A stretch of 64,000 nucleotides of DNA from Chitinophaga silvatica (GTDB taxonomy: Bacteria > Bacteroidota > Bacteroidia > Chitinophagales > Chitinophagaceae): the NCBI RefSeq assembly GCF_003419895.1, contig NZ_QPMM01000011.1, positions 1 through 64,000 of the forward strand, in the 5' to 3' direction. Positions 43,315-51,155 of this stretch are shown piece after piece. The first letter of the stretch is position 1. Every line of letters starts with the position of its first letter. The notes beneath the pieces are model-generated. The model worked only from the letters and a program-made list of their open reading frames with translations, was not told the DNA's origin and searched no databases. Position numbers and translations under genes: made by a program.

Positions 43315-44268
43315 ATGACAAATTTCGAGCTTAATCGCCGCCAGTTACTTAAAGCCGCTGGGTTAGCAGCTGGTACTACCATGCTATCTTTTCCTGCTTT
43401 TGCGAAAGAGGATAAACGTAAAGCCATGCCCGACTTCAAATACTCATTAAATATGAGTACCATCAGAGGGCAGCAGCTGGGATTTATCAAAGAATTGGAA
43501 GTTGCTTCCAAAGCTGGATTCAGATCGGTTGAAATCTGGATAGATACCTTCATGAAATATCTACAGGATGGAGGAAACGTTACTACCGCAAAGAAAGTAA
43601 TTGACGATCTGGGGTTGACAATCGAAAATGCTATTGGATTTGCTAAATGGATTGTTGATGACGAGAAAGTAAGAGCAGAAGGACTGAAACAATTACAACA
43701 TGAGATGGAGCTACTGGCAAAAATCGGTTGTAAAAGAGTTGCAGCTCCTCCGTTTGGGGCAAATGGCGCAGATGCAGGGATATTGGATCTGAATGTAATT
43801 GTTGGCAGATATCAGACTATCCTGGAAATGGGCAGAAATACCGGAGTAATGCCAATTCTGGAGATGTGGGGCGGGTCAACGAATTTGAAGAAGATTAGTC
43901 AGGTTATCTATGTAGCTACTGAATGTGGTGAAACTGATGCCCGAGTACTATTGGATACCTTCCATATTTTTAAGGGAGGCTCCAGCTTCGAAAGCGCGCC
44001 TTTGGTGGGAAGAAAGGCAATGGAGATTCTGCATATCAACGATTATCCGGCCGGAATAGCACCCGCTAAAATTTCGGAGCCAGACAGAGTATATCCGGGC
44101 GATGGAATTGCACCACTCAAGCCTTTATTAAAACAGTTGAGAAATCCGGCAAACCCGATTATATTGTCGCTGGAAGTATTTAATCCAAATTATTATAAGC
44201 AGGATGCCCTGCTGGTAGCGAAAACAGGGTTGGCAAAGATGAAAGAAGTGACTTCCAACCTGGGATAA
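43315..44268 (+). CDS. Tat-exported sugar phosphate isomerase/epimerase-like TIM barrel
   Basis: A 317-residue protein with a twin-arginine signal (LNRRQLLKAAGLAAGTTMLSFPAFA) followed by an AP-endonuclease-2-type TIM barrel: FRSVEIWID, IENAIGFAKW, CKRVAAPPFG, MPILEMWGGS, ARVLLDTFHIFKGGS, AMEILHINDYP, and ILSLEVFNPNY. The Glu, Asp, His and Glu residues in these blocks are the metal ligands of xylose isomerase-like enzymes. It acts in the periplasm on an unknown sugar or polyol. A strong terminator follows. Confidence 0.85.
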   Translation: MTNFELNRRQLLKAAGLAAGTTMLSFPAFAKEDKRKAMPDFKYSLNMSTIRGQQLGFIKELEVASKAGFRSVEIWIDTFMKYLQDGGNVTTAKKVIDDLGLTIENAIGFAKWIVDDEKVRAEGLKQLQHEMELLAKIGCKRVAAPPFGANGADAGILDLNVIVGRYQTILEMGRNTGVMPILEMWGGSTNLKKISQVIYVATECGETDARVLLDTFHIFKGGSSFESAPLVGRKAMEILHINDYPAGIAPAKISEPDRVYPGDGIAPLKPLLKQLRNPANPIILSLEVFNPNYYKQDALLVAKTGLAKMKEVTSNLG

Positions 44269-44310
44269 AATTAAAGAGGATGTATCGTTAATGATACATC
44301 CTCTTTAATT
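44269..44310. terminator. Bidirectional terminator
   Basis: A perfect 18-bp stem (44269-44286 and 44293-44310, core AAAGAGGATGTATC) with a 6-nt loop, T-rich on one side and A-rich on the other. It serves the convergent TIM-barrel and FecR genes. Confidence 0.9.
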
Positions 44311-44312
44311 TT

Positions 44313-45497
44313 TTATGGAAAAACAGTAATTGTTCGCCCTTCTAGTTTGAAATGTACTTGTCCTGAGTATTCCAACACTTTTAATACATCCGAAAGCTTC
44401 ATAGAACGTGGAATTTTAGCGACAATTTTTCTCGAAATATCTTCTTTATAAACGATATCAACATCATACCAGCGCGATATTTGAGTCATTATATCCTTAA
44501 TATCAGCATCCTGGATATAGAATAACCCGTTTTTCCAGGCCAGTGCTTCTTCCAGGTCAACCGCCTGTAGGGTGATATTGGTGTTATTGATAGTTAAAAC
44601 CGCCTGCTGGTCGGGTTGCAGAATTTTTACATCTGTATTATTCAGTACTTTCACTTTACCCTGAACCAGGGAAGTAGCGCTGAAATTATCATCCGGATAT
44701 GAGCTTATATTGAACTTAGTACCCAATACTTCCACATCAAAAGGTCTTGGACCGGTTACTTTCACACGAAACTGCTTTTCGGGATTGGATGCCACTTCAA
44801 AATAGGCTTCTCCTGAAAGCTCAATATTCCTGTTATTACCAATAAAAGCAGTAGGATAGCGTAAAGAAGATGCTGCATTCAGCCATACATGAGTACCATC
44901 GGGGAGCACAATCTGAAATTCTCCACCTTTAGGAGTAGTGATTTTATTATAACTCACGGTACTGGTTACGGTTTGCTGGTTGTAGGCTAGAACTCCTTTG
45001 CCTTTGCTGTCGTTTATGACAGCTGCATTTTTCTCTTTTTCCAGGGTGCCGTTTACGGTACTATCTAGTGTAATCACGCTGCCATCGGCCAGTTGAAGGG
45101 TGGCCTTATTATTGGCAGGCAGAATATCGGGAGTGTTTTTGACCAGGATGGTAGTTTCAGTTGGTTTGGCAAAATACCAGGTGGTAGCCATACCCATCAA
45201 CAGCACAGCGGCAGCTGCTGCAATCCAATACCGTTTCATAGAACGAATGGCGGAAGGAGAATCAGCAAGTGGGGTAGTTGTCCGGATTCTGGCCCAAACA
45301 TCTTCCAATGCGTTCTTTTCTTCTATGTGATAGAAAGATTGCAGGGCCGCTTCAATTGATGTCCATTCGGTGGTATTCAAATAAAACTCTCTGCTTTCGG
45401 GCGATTGTTGTTCCAACCATTGCTCAAGTTCCCTGGCATCCGTTTCACTGATTGTGCCCTGAAGCCTTGCCAGTAGCAGGTCTGCCACCTTTTGCAT
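44313..45497 (-). CDS. FecR-family anti-sigma factor (no SusCD partner)
   Basis: About 394 residues from the internal ATG at 45497 (MQKVADLLLARL); an upstream in-frame start at 45578 adds an implausible basic leader. The cytoplasmic sigma-binding region is at about 1-80, the transmembrane helix at about 90-110 (AAAAAVLLMGMATTWYF), then a periplasmic FecR domain (LPDGTHVWLNAASSLRYP, FEVASN, LGTKFNI) and a DUF4974-type C-terminal domain (MKLSDVLKVLE). It is transcribed away from its likely partner sigma gene (45750), and no SusC/SusD lies beside it; signalling would need a transporter elsewhere. Confidence 0.9.
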   Translation of the reverse strand: MQKVADLLLARLQGTISETDARELEQWLEQQSPESREFYLNTTEWTSIEAALQSFYHIEEKNALEDVWARIRTTTPLADSPSAIRSMKRYWIAAAAAVLLMGMATTWYFAKPTETTILVKNTPDILPANNKATLQLADGSVITLDSTVNGTLEKEKNAAVINDSKGKGVLAYNQQTVTSTVSYNKITTPKGGEFQIVLPDGTHVWLNAASSLRYPTAFIGNNRNIELSGEAYFEVASNPEKQFRVKVTGPRPFDVEVLGTKFNISSYPDDNFSATSLVQGKVKVLNNTDVKILQPDQQAVLTINNTNITLQAVDLEEALAWKNGLFYIQDADIKDIMTQISRWYDVDIVYKEDISRKIVAKIPRSMKLSDVLKVLEYSGQVHFKLEGRTITVFP

Positions 45498-45749
45498 GGT
45501 TTCAATGTTCTGTTGATCTTTTATAGAGAGATTAAACGACAATTTATTCCTTTTATAGCGTTTACAATTGTTACGCAAGTTAATAAAACACCTTTCTTTA
45601 TTTATTGAACTAGTCTTAACCGTTTATTTTTTATTTTTTTTCTTTAAAATAATATTGTTTGCATGTATGATCCTAATTATTTAGCTTAGCCCGCTGATTA
45701 TTGCAATACCAGCCGTCAACCAATTTTGGATAAGTAAACAGAGAGAGAA

Positions 45750-46340
45750 GTGCATTTAGAGGACATCATACCTGCGTTTAGAGAAGGAGACCCCCAGGCT
45801 TTTGATGCTTTCTTTAAAGAGCATTACCGGCCACTAGTCTTTTTTGCACAACAACTTCTTACTACTATTGGCGGGGCAGAAGATATAGTAAAAGATAGCT
45901 TCGTAAAACTTTGGCAAAAACGTATCGACTTCGATCATCACAAAAGTATTAAAGGCTTTTTATATACAACCACCAGAAATGCCTGCATAAATCTTCTCAG
46001 ACATGAAAAGGTAAAAGATACCTATCAGAAAGAAATGGTATACCTGGATGATCAGAAAGGTGAGGAACGGATTCTTCAACAAATGATCCATTCAGAACTC
46101 CTTCAGTCTATTCACCGTGAAATAGAGAAACTCCCCGAAAAAAGACGACAAGTACTTCAAATGATTTTCCAGGAAGGCTTAAAACTGGAAGAAATTGCCG
46201 AAATTCTCGGTATTTCTGTATTTACAGTAAAGGAACACAGAGCTAAAGCCCTGGCACAACTACGACTGAAATTCTCAGATTACCAGCTGGCTTTATTTTT
46301 TGCCTTTTCCAGCGCCATTCTTATGAAAACCAGGCTATGA
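45750..46340 (+). CDS. ECF (FecI-like) sigma factor
   Basis: A 196-residue ECF sigma factor. Region 2 is at about 20-85 (GGAEDIVKDSFVKLWQKR, FLYTTTRNACINLLRHE) and region 4 at about 130-175 (LEEIAEILGISVFTVKEHRAKAL). The start is GTG at 45750 preceded by the purine-rich GAGAGAGAA, a reasonable ribosome site; no ATG fits. It is divergent from the FecR gene, unlike the usual tandem order seen at 4547-6389. The following PH-domain gene begins 32 bp later. Confidence 0.92.
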   Translation: MHLEDIIPAFREGDPQAFDAFFKEHYRPLVFFAQQLLTTIGGAEDIVKDSFVKLWQKRIDFDHHKSIKGFLYTTTRNACINLLRHEKVKDTYQKEMVYLDDQKGEERILQQMIHSELLQSIHREIEKLPEKRRQVLQMIFQEGLKLEEIAEILGISVFTVKEHRAKALAQLRLKFSDYQLALFFAFSSAILMKTRL

Positions 46341-46372
46341 GATTTTCTTCGTATCTAGCATAAAAAAATGAT

Positions 46373-46753
46373 ATGGGACTATTTTCTGGTTTAATGGGAA
46401 ATGCGGGTTCGGTAAGTATTGAACAACTGCAAAAAGACTACGGGAAGCTCCTGATCGACACTGAAACAATTGAGCTGGGATTTAAGCTAATCCGGGATAC
46501 CTTTATTTTCACCAACAAAAGACTAATACTGATTAATAAACAAGGCGTTACAGGAAGTAAAATTGAATACCGGAGTATTGTATACAAAAGTATTTCCCGA
46601 TTCAGTGTTGAAACAGCCGGTACTTTTGATCTCGATGCTGAATTAAGTATCTGGATTTCCGGGGAGGCAGAACCTAGCATTGTAAAACAGTTTAACCGCT
46701 CTGTTGATGTATATGAAGTACAGAAAGTGCTTGCTTTTCATGTGCTTCAATAA
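46373..46753 (+). CDS. Bacterial PH-domain protein (bPH_1 type)
   Basis: A 126-residue protein consisting almost only of a bacterial pleckstrin-homology domain: IRDTFIFTNKRLILINKQGV, then IEYRSIVYKSISRFSVETAGTFDLDAELSIWI, and a C-terminal helix (SVDVYEVQKVLAFHVL). Such proteins form ring-like oligomers and bind partners of unknown type; the function here is not known. No signal peptide. It follows the sigma gene by 32 bp and may be co-transcribed with it. Confidence 0.82.
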   Translation: MGLFSGLMGNAGSVSIEQLQKDYGKLLIDTETIELGFKLIRDTFIFTNKRLILINKQGVTGSKIEYRSIVYKSISRFSVETAGTFDLDAELSIWISGEAEPSIVKQFNRSVDVYEVQKVLAFHVLQ

Positions 46754-46825
46754 AAATATTGGTCGATTTGTCACCCGATTACTATCAATTGTAGTATTAA
46801 CTGTATACCAGTTTAATATTATAGT

Positions 46826-48370
46826 ATGAGATCCATTTTAAATTTGATTGGGGTACTTGTTTTATTCTCCTGTAGCAGCAAAGGCGATACAAAACCTGAT
46901 AATAGCAACAATGGCGGAAAACAGAATACTTATTATGTAGCGCCGGTCGGCGATGATATAAACAGTGGTAAAATCAATGCTCCTTTACGCTCTGTCAATG
47001 CTGCACTGGCTAAAGCCTTACCTGGAGATACAGTAATGGTTAAAGGTGGAGTATATCATGAACGGGTTCGTTTCCCAAAATCCGGTATGGCAGGGAAACT
47101 AATAACACTCAAATCTGCCCCGGGCGAAAAAGCCATTATTGATGGCACCGGATTATCGGTGGTAGGATGGGAGGCTCTGGTAACTGTGCTGAATGGCAGG
47201 TATATTACTATTGAAGGCCTGGATATTTGCAACTTCACCTCAAATGGTAATAGTACAGATCCTGAAGGGATTTCTATTACAGGGAGTTCAAATAACATCA
47301 CTGTCAAAAATTGCAACATCTACAATATTAAAAATAAGGCTACTCTCAATGAAAGCAGAAGTGCCCATGCCATTTTTGTAGTTGGTAATGCAACAGAACC
47401 AATAACAGATTTAGTAGTTACCGGTTGTACGATCCACGACATGGAAACCGGTACCAGTGAAAACCTTACTCTCGCGGGTAATATTGATGGCTTTTCTATC
47501 ACCAATAATAAAATTTATCACACCGAAAATATTGGGATCATCATTGCAGGCGGAGATAACCTGAATCCCGCTGGTAATATTGCCACCAATTATGCCCGAA
47601 ATGGTGTGGTAAGTGATAATGAGGTATATAATGTTTCTATGAGCAACAGCGCGGAAATCTGGGGCAAGGATAACTATGGTGCAATTGGTATTTATGTTTG
47701 CGGAGGTGCAGGAACTATCATAGAACGTAATAAGGTATATGGGTGCGACCGAGGTATTGGTCTTGTGAGTGAAAGCAATGTATTACCTACTAAAACCTGT
47801 ATCGTTAGAAATAACTTCGTGTACAACTGCTACCGAACCGGTATCTATATGGGTGATTATTTGAACTATACGCATGGCGGCACTAATGATTGTTATGTAG
47901 TAAATAATACACTGTTTAATAATAACCGCTTCCCTGGAGCTTTTGGGGAAATTGAGGGGGAACTGAGATTAACTGAGAACTGCGTTAATAACGTGATTAG
48001 AAATAACCTCGTATATGCAGGACCGTCAGATCTCTTTGTACATAAATATACCGCCTCGGGCAGTGGTAATATAATAGACAATAACCTCTATTTTACAACA
48101 ACCCAGCCTCAATGGATGTGGAATATAACTAATGGCGCAGCAATTACCGATTTTGCGTCCTGGCAGCAAACCAGCAAAGCAGATGCTGCATCTATTTATG
48201 GTAAAGACCCTTTGCTAATAAGTATTACTATTCCCGATCTGCATATTCAGGCTACTTCGCCAGCGAAAAATACAGGTGCTGTAATTAGTGAAGCAGTAAA
48301 TGGTACACTGGATATCGACGGTAAGCCCCGTATTACAAATGGCAAGATAAGTATAGGGGCACAACAATAA
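46826..48370 (+). CDS. Right-handed beta-helix lipoprotein (polysaccharide-lyase-like)
   Basis: A 514-residue lipoprotein with a short signal and lipobox (VLFSC, Cys about 16). The mature part starts with YYVAPVGDDINSGKINAPLRSVNAAL, a DUF1565-type entry to right-handed parallel beta-helix proteins, then many Asn-rich rungs (ITIEGLDICNFTSN, ITVKNCNIYNI, FSITNNKIYHTENIGIIIAGG, GVVSDNEVYNVS). Beta-helix proteins of this kind include pectate-lyase-like and alginate-lyase-like enzymes and carbohydrate-binding surface proteins. I cannot assign a catalytic residue. It is surface or periplasmic and probably acts on polysaccharide. Terminator follows. Confidence 0.82.
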   Translation: MRSILNLIGVLVLFSCSSKGDTKPDNSNNGGKQNTYYVAPVGDDINSGKINAPLRSVNAALAKALPGDTVMVKGGVYHERVRFPKSGMAGKLITLKSAPGEKAIIDGTGLSVVGWEALVTVLNGRYITIEGLDICNFTSNGNSTDPEGISITGSSNNITVKNCNIYNIKNKATLNESRSAHAIFVVGNATEPITDLVVTGCTIHDMETGTSENLTLAGNIDGFSITNNKIYHTENIGIIIAGGDNLNPAGNIATNYARNGVVSDNEVYNVSMSNSAEIWGKDNYGAIGIYVCGGAGTIIERNKVYGCDRGIGLVSESNVLPTKTCIVRNNFVYNCYRTGIYMGDYLNYTHGGTNDCYVVNNTLFNNNRFPGAFGEIEGELRLTENCVNNVIRNNLVYAGPSDLFVHKYTASGSGNIIDNNLYFTTTQPQWMWNITNGAAITDFASWQQTSKADAASIYGKDPLLISITIPDLHIQATSPAKNTGAVISEAVNGTLDIDGKPRITNGKISIGAQQ

Positions 48371-48392
48371 TTTAATTAAAGTCCAATTGGTT

Positions 48393-48428
48393 TGGGTGGT
48401 CTTTTACTGAGGGCCACCCATATTTTTT
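48393..48428 (+). terminator. Intrinsic terminator after the beta-helix gene
   Basis: TGGGTGGTC pairs with GGCCACCCA (one G-U) around an ACT-containing loop, followed by a run of seven T after TA. Confidence 0.85.
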
Positions 48429-48445
48429 TAGCTGAGTGGTCTGTT

Positions 48446-48453
48446 TATCTTTG
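48446..48453 (+). promoter_or_regulatory. -7 promoter element of the exonuclease gene
   Basis: TATCTTTG matches TAnnTTTG, 16 bp before the ATG at 48470 and just after the upstream terminator; no clear -33 element. Confidence 0.4.
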
Positions 48454-48469
48454 CTGAAATTTTAAAGCA

Positions 48470-48991
48470 ATGGCTTATATAATGGTTGATGTTGAGGCGG
48501 ATGGGCCTATACCCGGCGATTATTCTATGATTTCCTTTGGAGCTGTATTAGTAACCCCGGCATTAGATCAGACGTTTTACGGACAAATTCGTCCAATTTC
48601 CGAACAGTACATTCCAGATGCCCTGGCTGTTTCTGGATTTAGCAGAGAAGAAACCCTCAGGTTTGAGGACCCAAAGATCGTAATGCAGAACTTTGCAGAG
48701 TGGATAAAACGCGCTGCAGGGAATGATATGCCGATCTTTATCAGTGATAATAATGGATTCGATTGGATGTTTATCTGCTGGTATTTCCATCACTTCATGG
48801 GTAAAAACCCATTTGGACATAGCTCTCAAAACCTGGGCAGCTTGTACAAAGGACTGGTACAGGATGTTTTCAAGAATTTCAAACATCTCAGAAAAACAAA
48901 GCATACACATAACCCGGTAGATGATGCCAAAGGCAATGCAGAAGCTCTACTGACAATGAAGCAGGAATTAGGACTCAAAATCAGATTGTAA
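48470..48991 (+). CDS. DEDDh-type 3'-5' exonuclease-like protein
   Basis: A 173-residue RNase H-fold exonuclease. Exo I is VDVEADGPIPGDY (Asp, Glu), Exo II FISDNNGFDWMFICWYFH, and Exo III HNPVDDAKGNAEAL with the HxxxxD spacing of the DEDDh class. The short length means a stand-alone nuclease domain, as in oligoribonuclease or DnaQ-like proteins. It could degrade short RNA or DNA; the substrate is not readable. Cytoplasmic, single gene. Confidence 0.82.
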   Translation: MAYIMVDVEADGPIPGDYSMISFGAVLVTPALDQTFYGQIRPISEQYIPDALAVSGFSREETLRFEDPKIVMQNFAEWIKRAAGNDMPIFISDNNGFDWMFICWYFHHFMGKNPFGHSSQNLGSLYKGLVQDVFKNFKHLRKTKHTHNPVDDAKGNAEALLTMKQELGLKIRL

Positions 48992-49035
48992 TTTTTACAG
49001 CAGGCACAAATCTGTGTACCTGCTGTAAATATATG

Positions 49036-49536
49036 TTAATGTGGCAGTTTATCTCTGAACTTTCCATACACCCAGGTTCCCAGAATCGCACTTAATAAAG
49101 TAACCGCAATTACTGTGGCTCCGGTACCTATCTGAGCAAATAAGGGCCCCGGACAAGCTCCTGTAAGCGCCCAGCCCAAGCCAAATGTTAATCCGCCATA
49201 AATTTGCCCCTTATTGAATTTCTTGGGATGAAACACAATAGGCTCCCCGTAAATGGTTTTTATATTGAATTTCTTAATCAGCCAGACTGAAATAATTCCA
49301 ACAACAATGGCACTACCTATTATTCCATACATATGGAAGGACTGAAGCCTGAACATCTCCTGAATTCGAAACCAGCTCACTACTTCAGATTTAATGAATA
49401 CCACTCCGAATATCAGTCCTACGAATAAGTATTTTAAATTGCTGTACCATTTATGCTTTATAGCGCTTTCATTGATACAGATCGTATCTAACGATCTTGT
49501 TTCAAAATCCGTATTACTATTGTTCATTACGTTCAT
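49036..49536 (-). CDS. YeeE/YedE-family (DUF6691-type) membrane transporter subunit
   Basis: A 166-residue membrane protein with about four helices and the hallmark FGLGWALTGACPGPLFAQIGTG (about 118-140), whose Cys is thought to relay thiosulfate-type sulfur species. It starts 2 bp after the partner gene. The N-terminal about 35 residues are a soluble extension. Together the two half-size proteins resemble split YeeE/YedE transporters for sulfur compounds. It is part of the sulfur cluster with the SafE exporter and persulfide dioxygenase. Confidence 0.85.
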   Translation of the reverse strand: MNVMNNSNTDFETRSLDTICINESAIKHKWYSNLKYLFVGLIFGVVFIKSEVVSWFRIQEMFRLQSFHMYGIIGSAIVVGIISVWLIKKFNIKTIYGEPIVFHPKKFNKGQIYGGLTFGLGWALTGACPGPLFAQIGTGATVIAVTLLSAILGTWVYGKFRDKLPH

Positions 49537-49538
49537 AA

Positions 49539-50108
49539 TTAAAGTGAAAGAATAAATGGCAGGATAACATTAGCCATGAAGAAACCTCCTGCCATAAAGC
49601 AACAGGTAGCTACCAATGATGGCCATTGTAAAGTTGATATACCCATAATGGCATGGCCACTCGTACAACCACCGGCATAACGTGCGCCAAATCCAACTAA
49701 AAATCCTCCACCTATCATCATTATCAATCCTCTTGCTGTAAATAATGATTCCCAATTAAATAATTGAGTTGGTACCAGGGCACTGTAATCGTTAATTCCA
49801 TATCCCGAAAGTTCAGTTACCAGGTTAGGATGTATATTAATAGCCTGAGGATTCATCAGCCAGTTAGCTGTTAGAATACCTCCAATAAAGATTCCTAATA
49901 CAAAAAACAGGTTCCAGACTTCTTTTTTCCAGTCGTAGTTGAAAAACGGAATCTTAGCTGGCATACAGGCTGCACAAACATGACGTAATGATGCACTAAT
50001 CCCAAATGATTTGTTTCCAAGAATCAGCAACGCCGGTACAGTAAGTCCAATTAACGGTCCAGCTACATACCATGGCCAGGGTTGTTGAAGAAATTCCAAA
50101 ATGTTCAT
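49539..50108 (-). CDS. YeeE/YedE-family membrane transporter subunit
   Basis: A 189-residue membrane protein with about five helices and the motif [18 protein letters not shown] (about 145-162), the Cys-containing signature of YeeE/YedE sulfur transporters. A second Cys pair occurs in HVCAACMP (about 43-50). It starts the two-gene minus-strand operon. The promoter (50129-50136) and a 14-bp dyad (50159-50172) lie upstream. It likely imports or exports thiosulfate or a sulfane sulfur carrier. Confidence 0.87.
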   Translation of the reverse strand: MNILEFLQQPWPWYVAGPLIGLTVPALLILGNKSFGISASLRHVCAACMPAKIPFFNYDWKKEVWNLFFVLGIFIGGILTANWLMNPQAINIHPNLVTELSGYGINDYSALVPTQLFNWESLFTARGLIMMIGGGFLVGFGARYAGGCTSGHAIMGISTLQWPSLVATCCFMAGGFFMANVILPFILSL

Positions 50109-50128
50109 TGCGTATTTAATGTTTTATG

Positions 50129-50172
50129 CAAATGTCGGGCTTCCTGATCTGTGGTTTGGTGACTTTTGTTAC
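50129..50172 (-). promoter_or_regulatory. Promoter and Crp/Fnr-type box of the yeeE-like operon
   Basis: On the minus strand the dyad GTAACAAAAGTCAC (plus 50159-50172) is followed after 22 bp by GACATTTG (plus 50129-50136), one base from TAnnTTTG, 20 bp before the start codon. The same layout occurs at two other promoters of this sulfur cluster. Confidence 0.6.
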
Positions 50173-50204
50173 ATAACTACTTTTTTTCAAGTATTTCTGC
50201 TTAT

Positions 50205-50249
50205 GTGATAAAAGTTACCGTTTGTACGCCCTGTTCCATTGCACCTTTG
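50205..50249 (+). promoter_or_regulatory. Promoter and Crp/Fnr-type box of the safE gene
   Basis: The dyad GTGATAAAAGTTAC (50205-50218), then 23 bp containing TTTG at 50221-50224, then CACCTTTG (50242-50249), 15 bp before the ATG at 50265. It suggests activation by a regulator bound just upstream of the -33 position. Confidence 0.55.
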
Positions 50250-50264
50250 CATAAAATACGAGCG

Positions 50265-51056
50265 ATGGAAATTTTGGGTTACATATCAGCAATACTAATA
50301 GGATTATCATTAGGTCTGATCGGAGGAGGAGGCTCTATTCTGACGGTGCCTGTATTGGTATACCTGTTTAGGTTGCAACCCGGCCTGGCTACCTCTTACT
50401 CCTTATTTATAGTAGGATTTACAAGTCTGATCGGTGCATATGGCAACTTTAAAAGAAAGCAGGTAAGTATTCCTACAGCGCTTTTATACGGATCATCTTC
50501 CGTATTAACAGTATTGGCTACACGCAGATATTTATTGCCTGTCATACCAGAGGAATTGTTTCAATTAGGTGGCTTTACTGTAACTAAGTCAATAGCTATG
50601 ATGGTATTGTTTGCCGTATTAATGATTTTAGCGGCAGTATCAATGATTAAGCCCTCCAAACAAACAAATGAATTGGTTACGGAACAATCTACATCCTATG
50701 GCCGGTTAATGTTGTATGGAGTGGTAATTGGTTTAATTACTGGATTGCTTGGGGCAGGAGGTGGATTTTTACTGATCCCTGCACTTATTTTTCTGATGAA
50801 AATGCCAATGAAGAAGGCAATCGGAACTTCTCTTTTCATAATTGCCTTAAACTCTTTAATCGGCTTTATCGGAGATATAGGACATTTTACGATTAACTGG
50901 AATTTACTGTTAACGCTTAGCGCTTTGGCTGTTACAGGAATACTGATAGGTGGATGGCTAAGTAAGCGCATTAACGGAGCTTTTCTGAAAACAGGATTCG
51001 GCTGGTTTGTACTGGCAATGGGCGTTTATATCATTGTTACAGAGTTAATTAAGTAA
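50265..51056 (+). CDS. TauE/SafE-family sulfite/sulfonate exporter
   Basis: About 263 residues from ATG at 50265 (MEILGYISAILIGLSLGLIGGGGSIL). A longer frame from 50166 would overlap the regulatory box and adds an atypical leader. About eight helices are visible, with the paired family motif GLIGGGGSILTVPVLVYL in the N-half and GLITGLLGAGGGFLLIPALIFL in the C-half. It exports sulfite, sulfoacetate or similar. It stands between the YeeE-like genes and the persulfide dioxygenase gene; TauE proteins are regular members of persulfide-detoxification operons. Confidence 0.9.
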   Translation: MEILGYISAILIGLSLGLIGGGGSILTVPVLVYLFRLQPGLATSYSLFIVGFTSLIGAYGNFKRKQVSIPTALLYGSSSVLTVLATRRYLLPVIPEELFQLGGFTVTKSIAMMVLFAVLMILAAVSMIKPSKQTNELVTEQSTSYGRLMLYGVVIGLITGLLGAGGGFLLIPALIFLMKMPMKKAIGTSLFIIALNSLIGFIGDIGHFTINWNLLLTLSALAVTGILIGGWLSKRINGAFLKTGFGWFVLAMGVYIIVTELIK

Positions 51057-51066
51057 AATTCGGAAT

Positions 51067-51110
51067 GTGACAAATATCACTGTTTTTGTATAATCAATAA
51101 AGGAACTTTG
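51067..51110 (+). promoter_or_regulatory. Promoter and Crp/Fnr-type box of the persulfide dioxygenase gene
   Basis: The dyad GTGACAAATATCAC (51067-51080), 22 bp including TTTG at 51085-51088, then GAACTTTG (51103-51110), 45 bp before the ATG. This is the most symmetric of the three boxes. Confidence 0.6.
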
Positions 51111-51155
51111 TAAAAGAAAATTGATAAGTTATTTAATCTATAATTAGTACGAGTT

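Noticed and set aside
50166-50264. Longer N-terminus of the TauE/SafE gene
   Set aside because: The added residues do not look like the family and the region holds a regulatory dyad and the -7 element; ATG at 50265 fits the family start.
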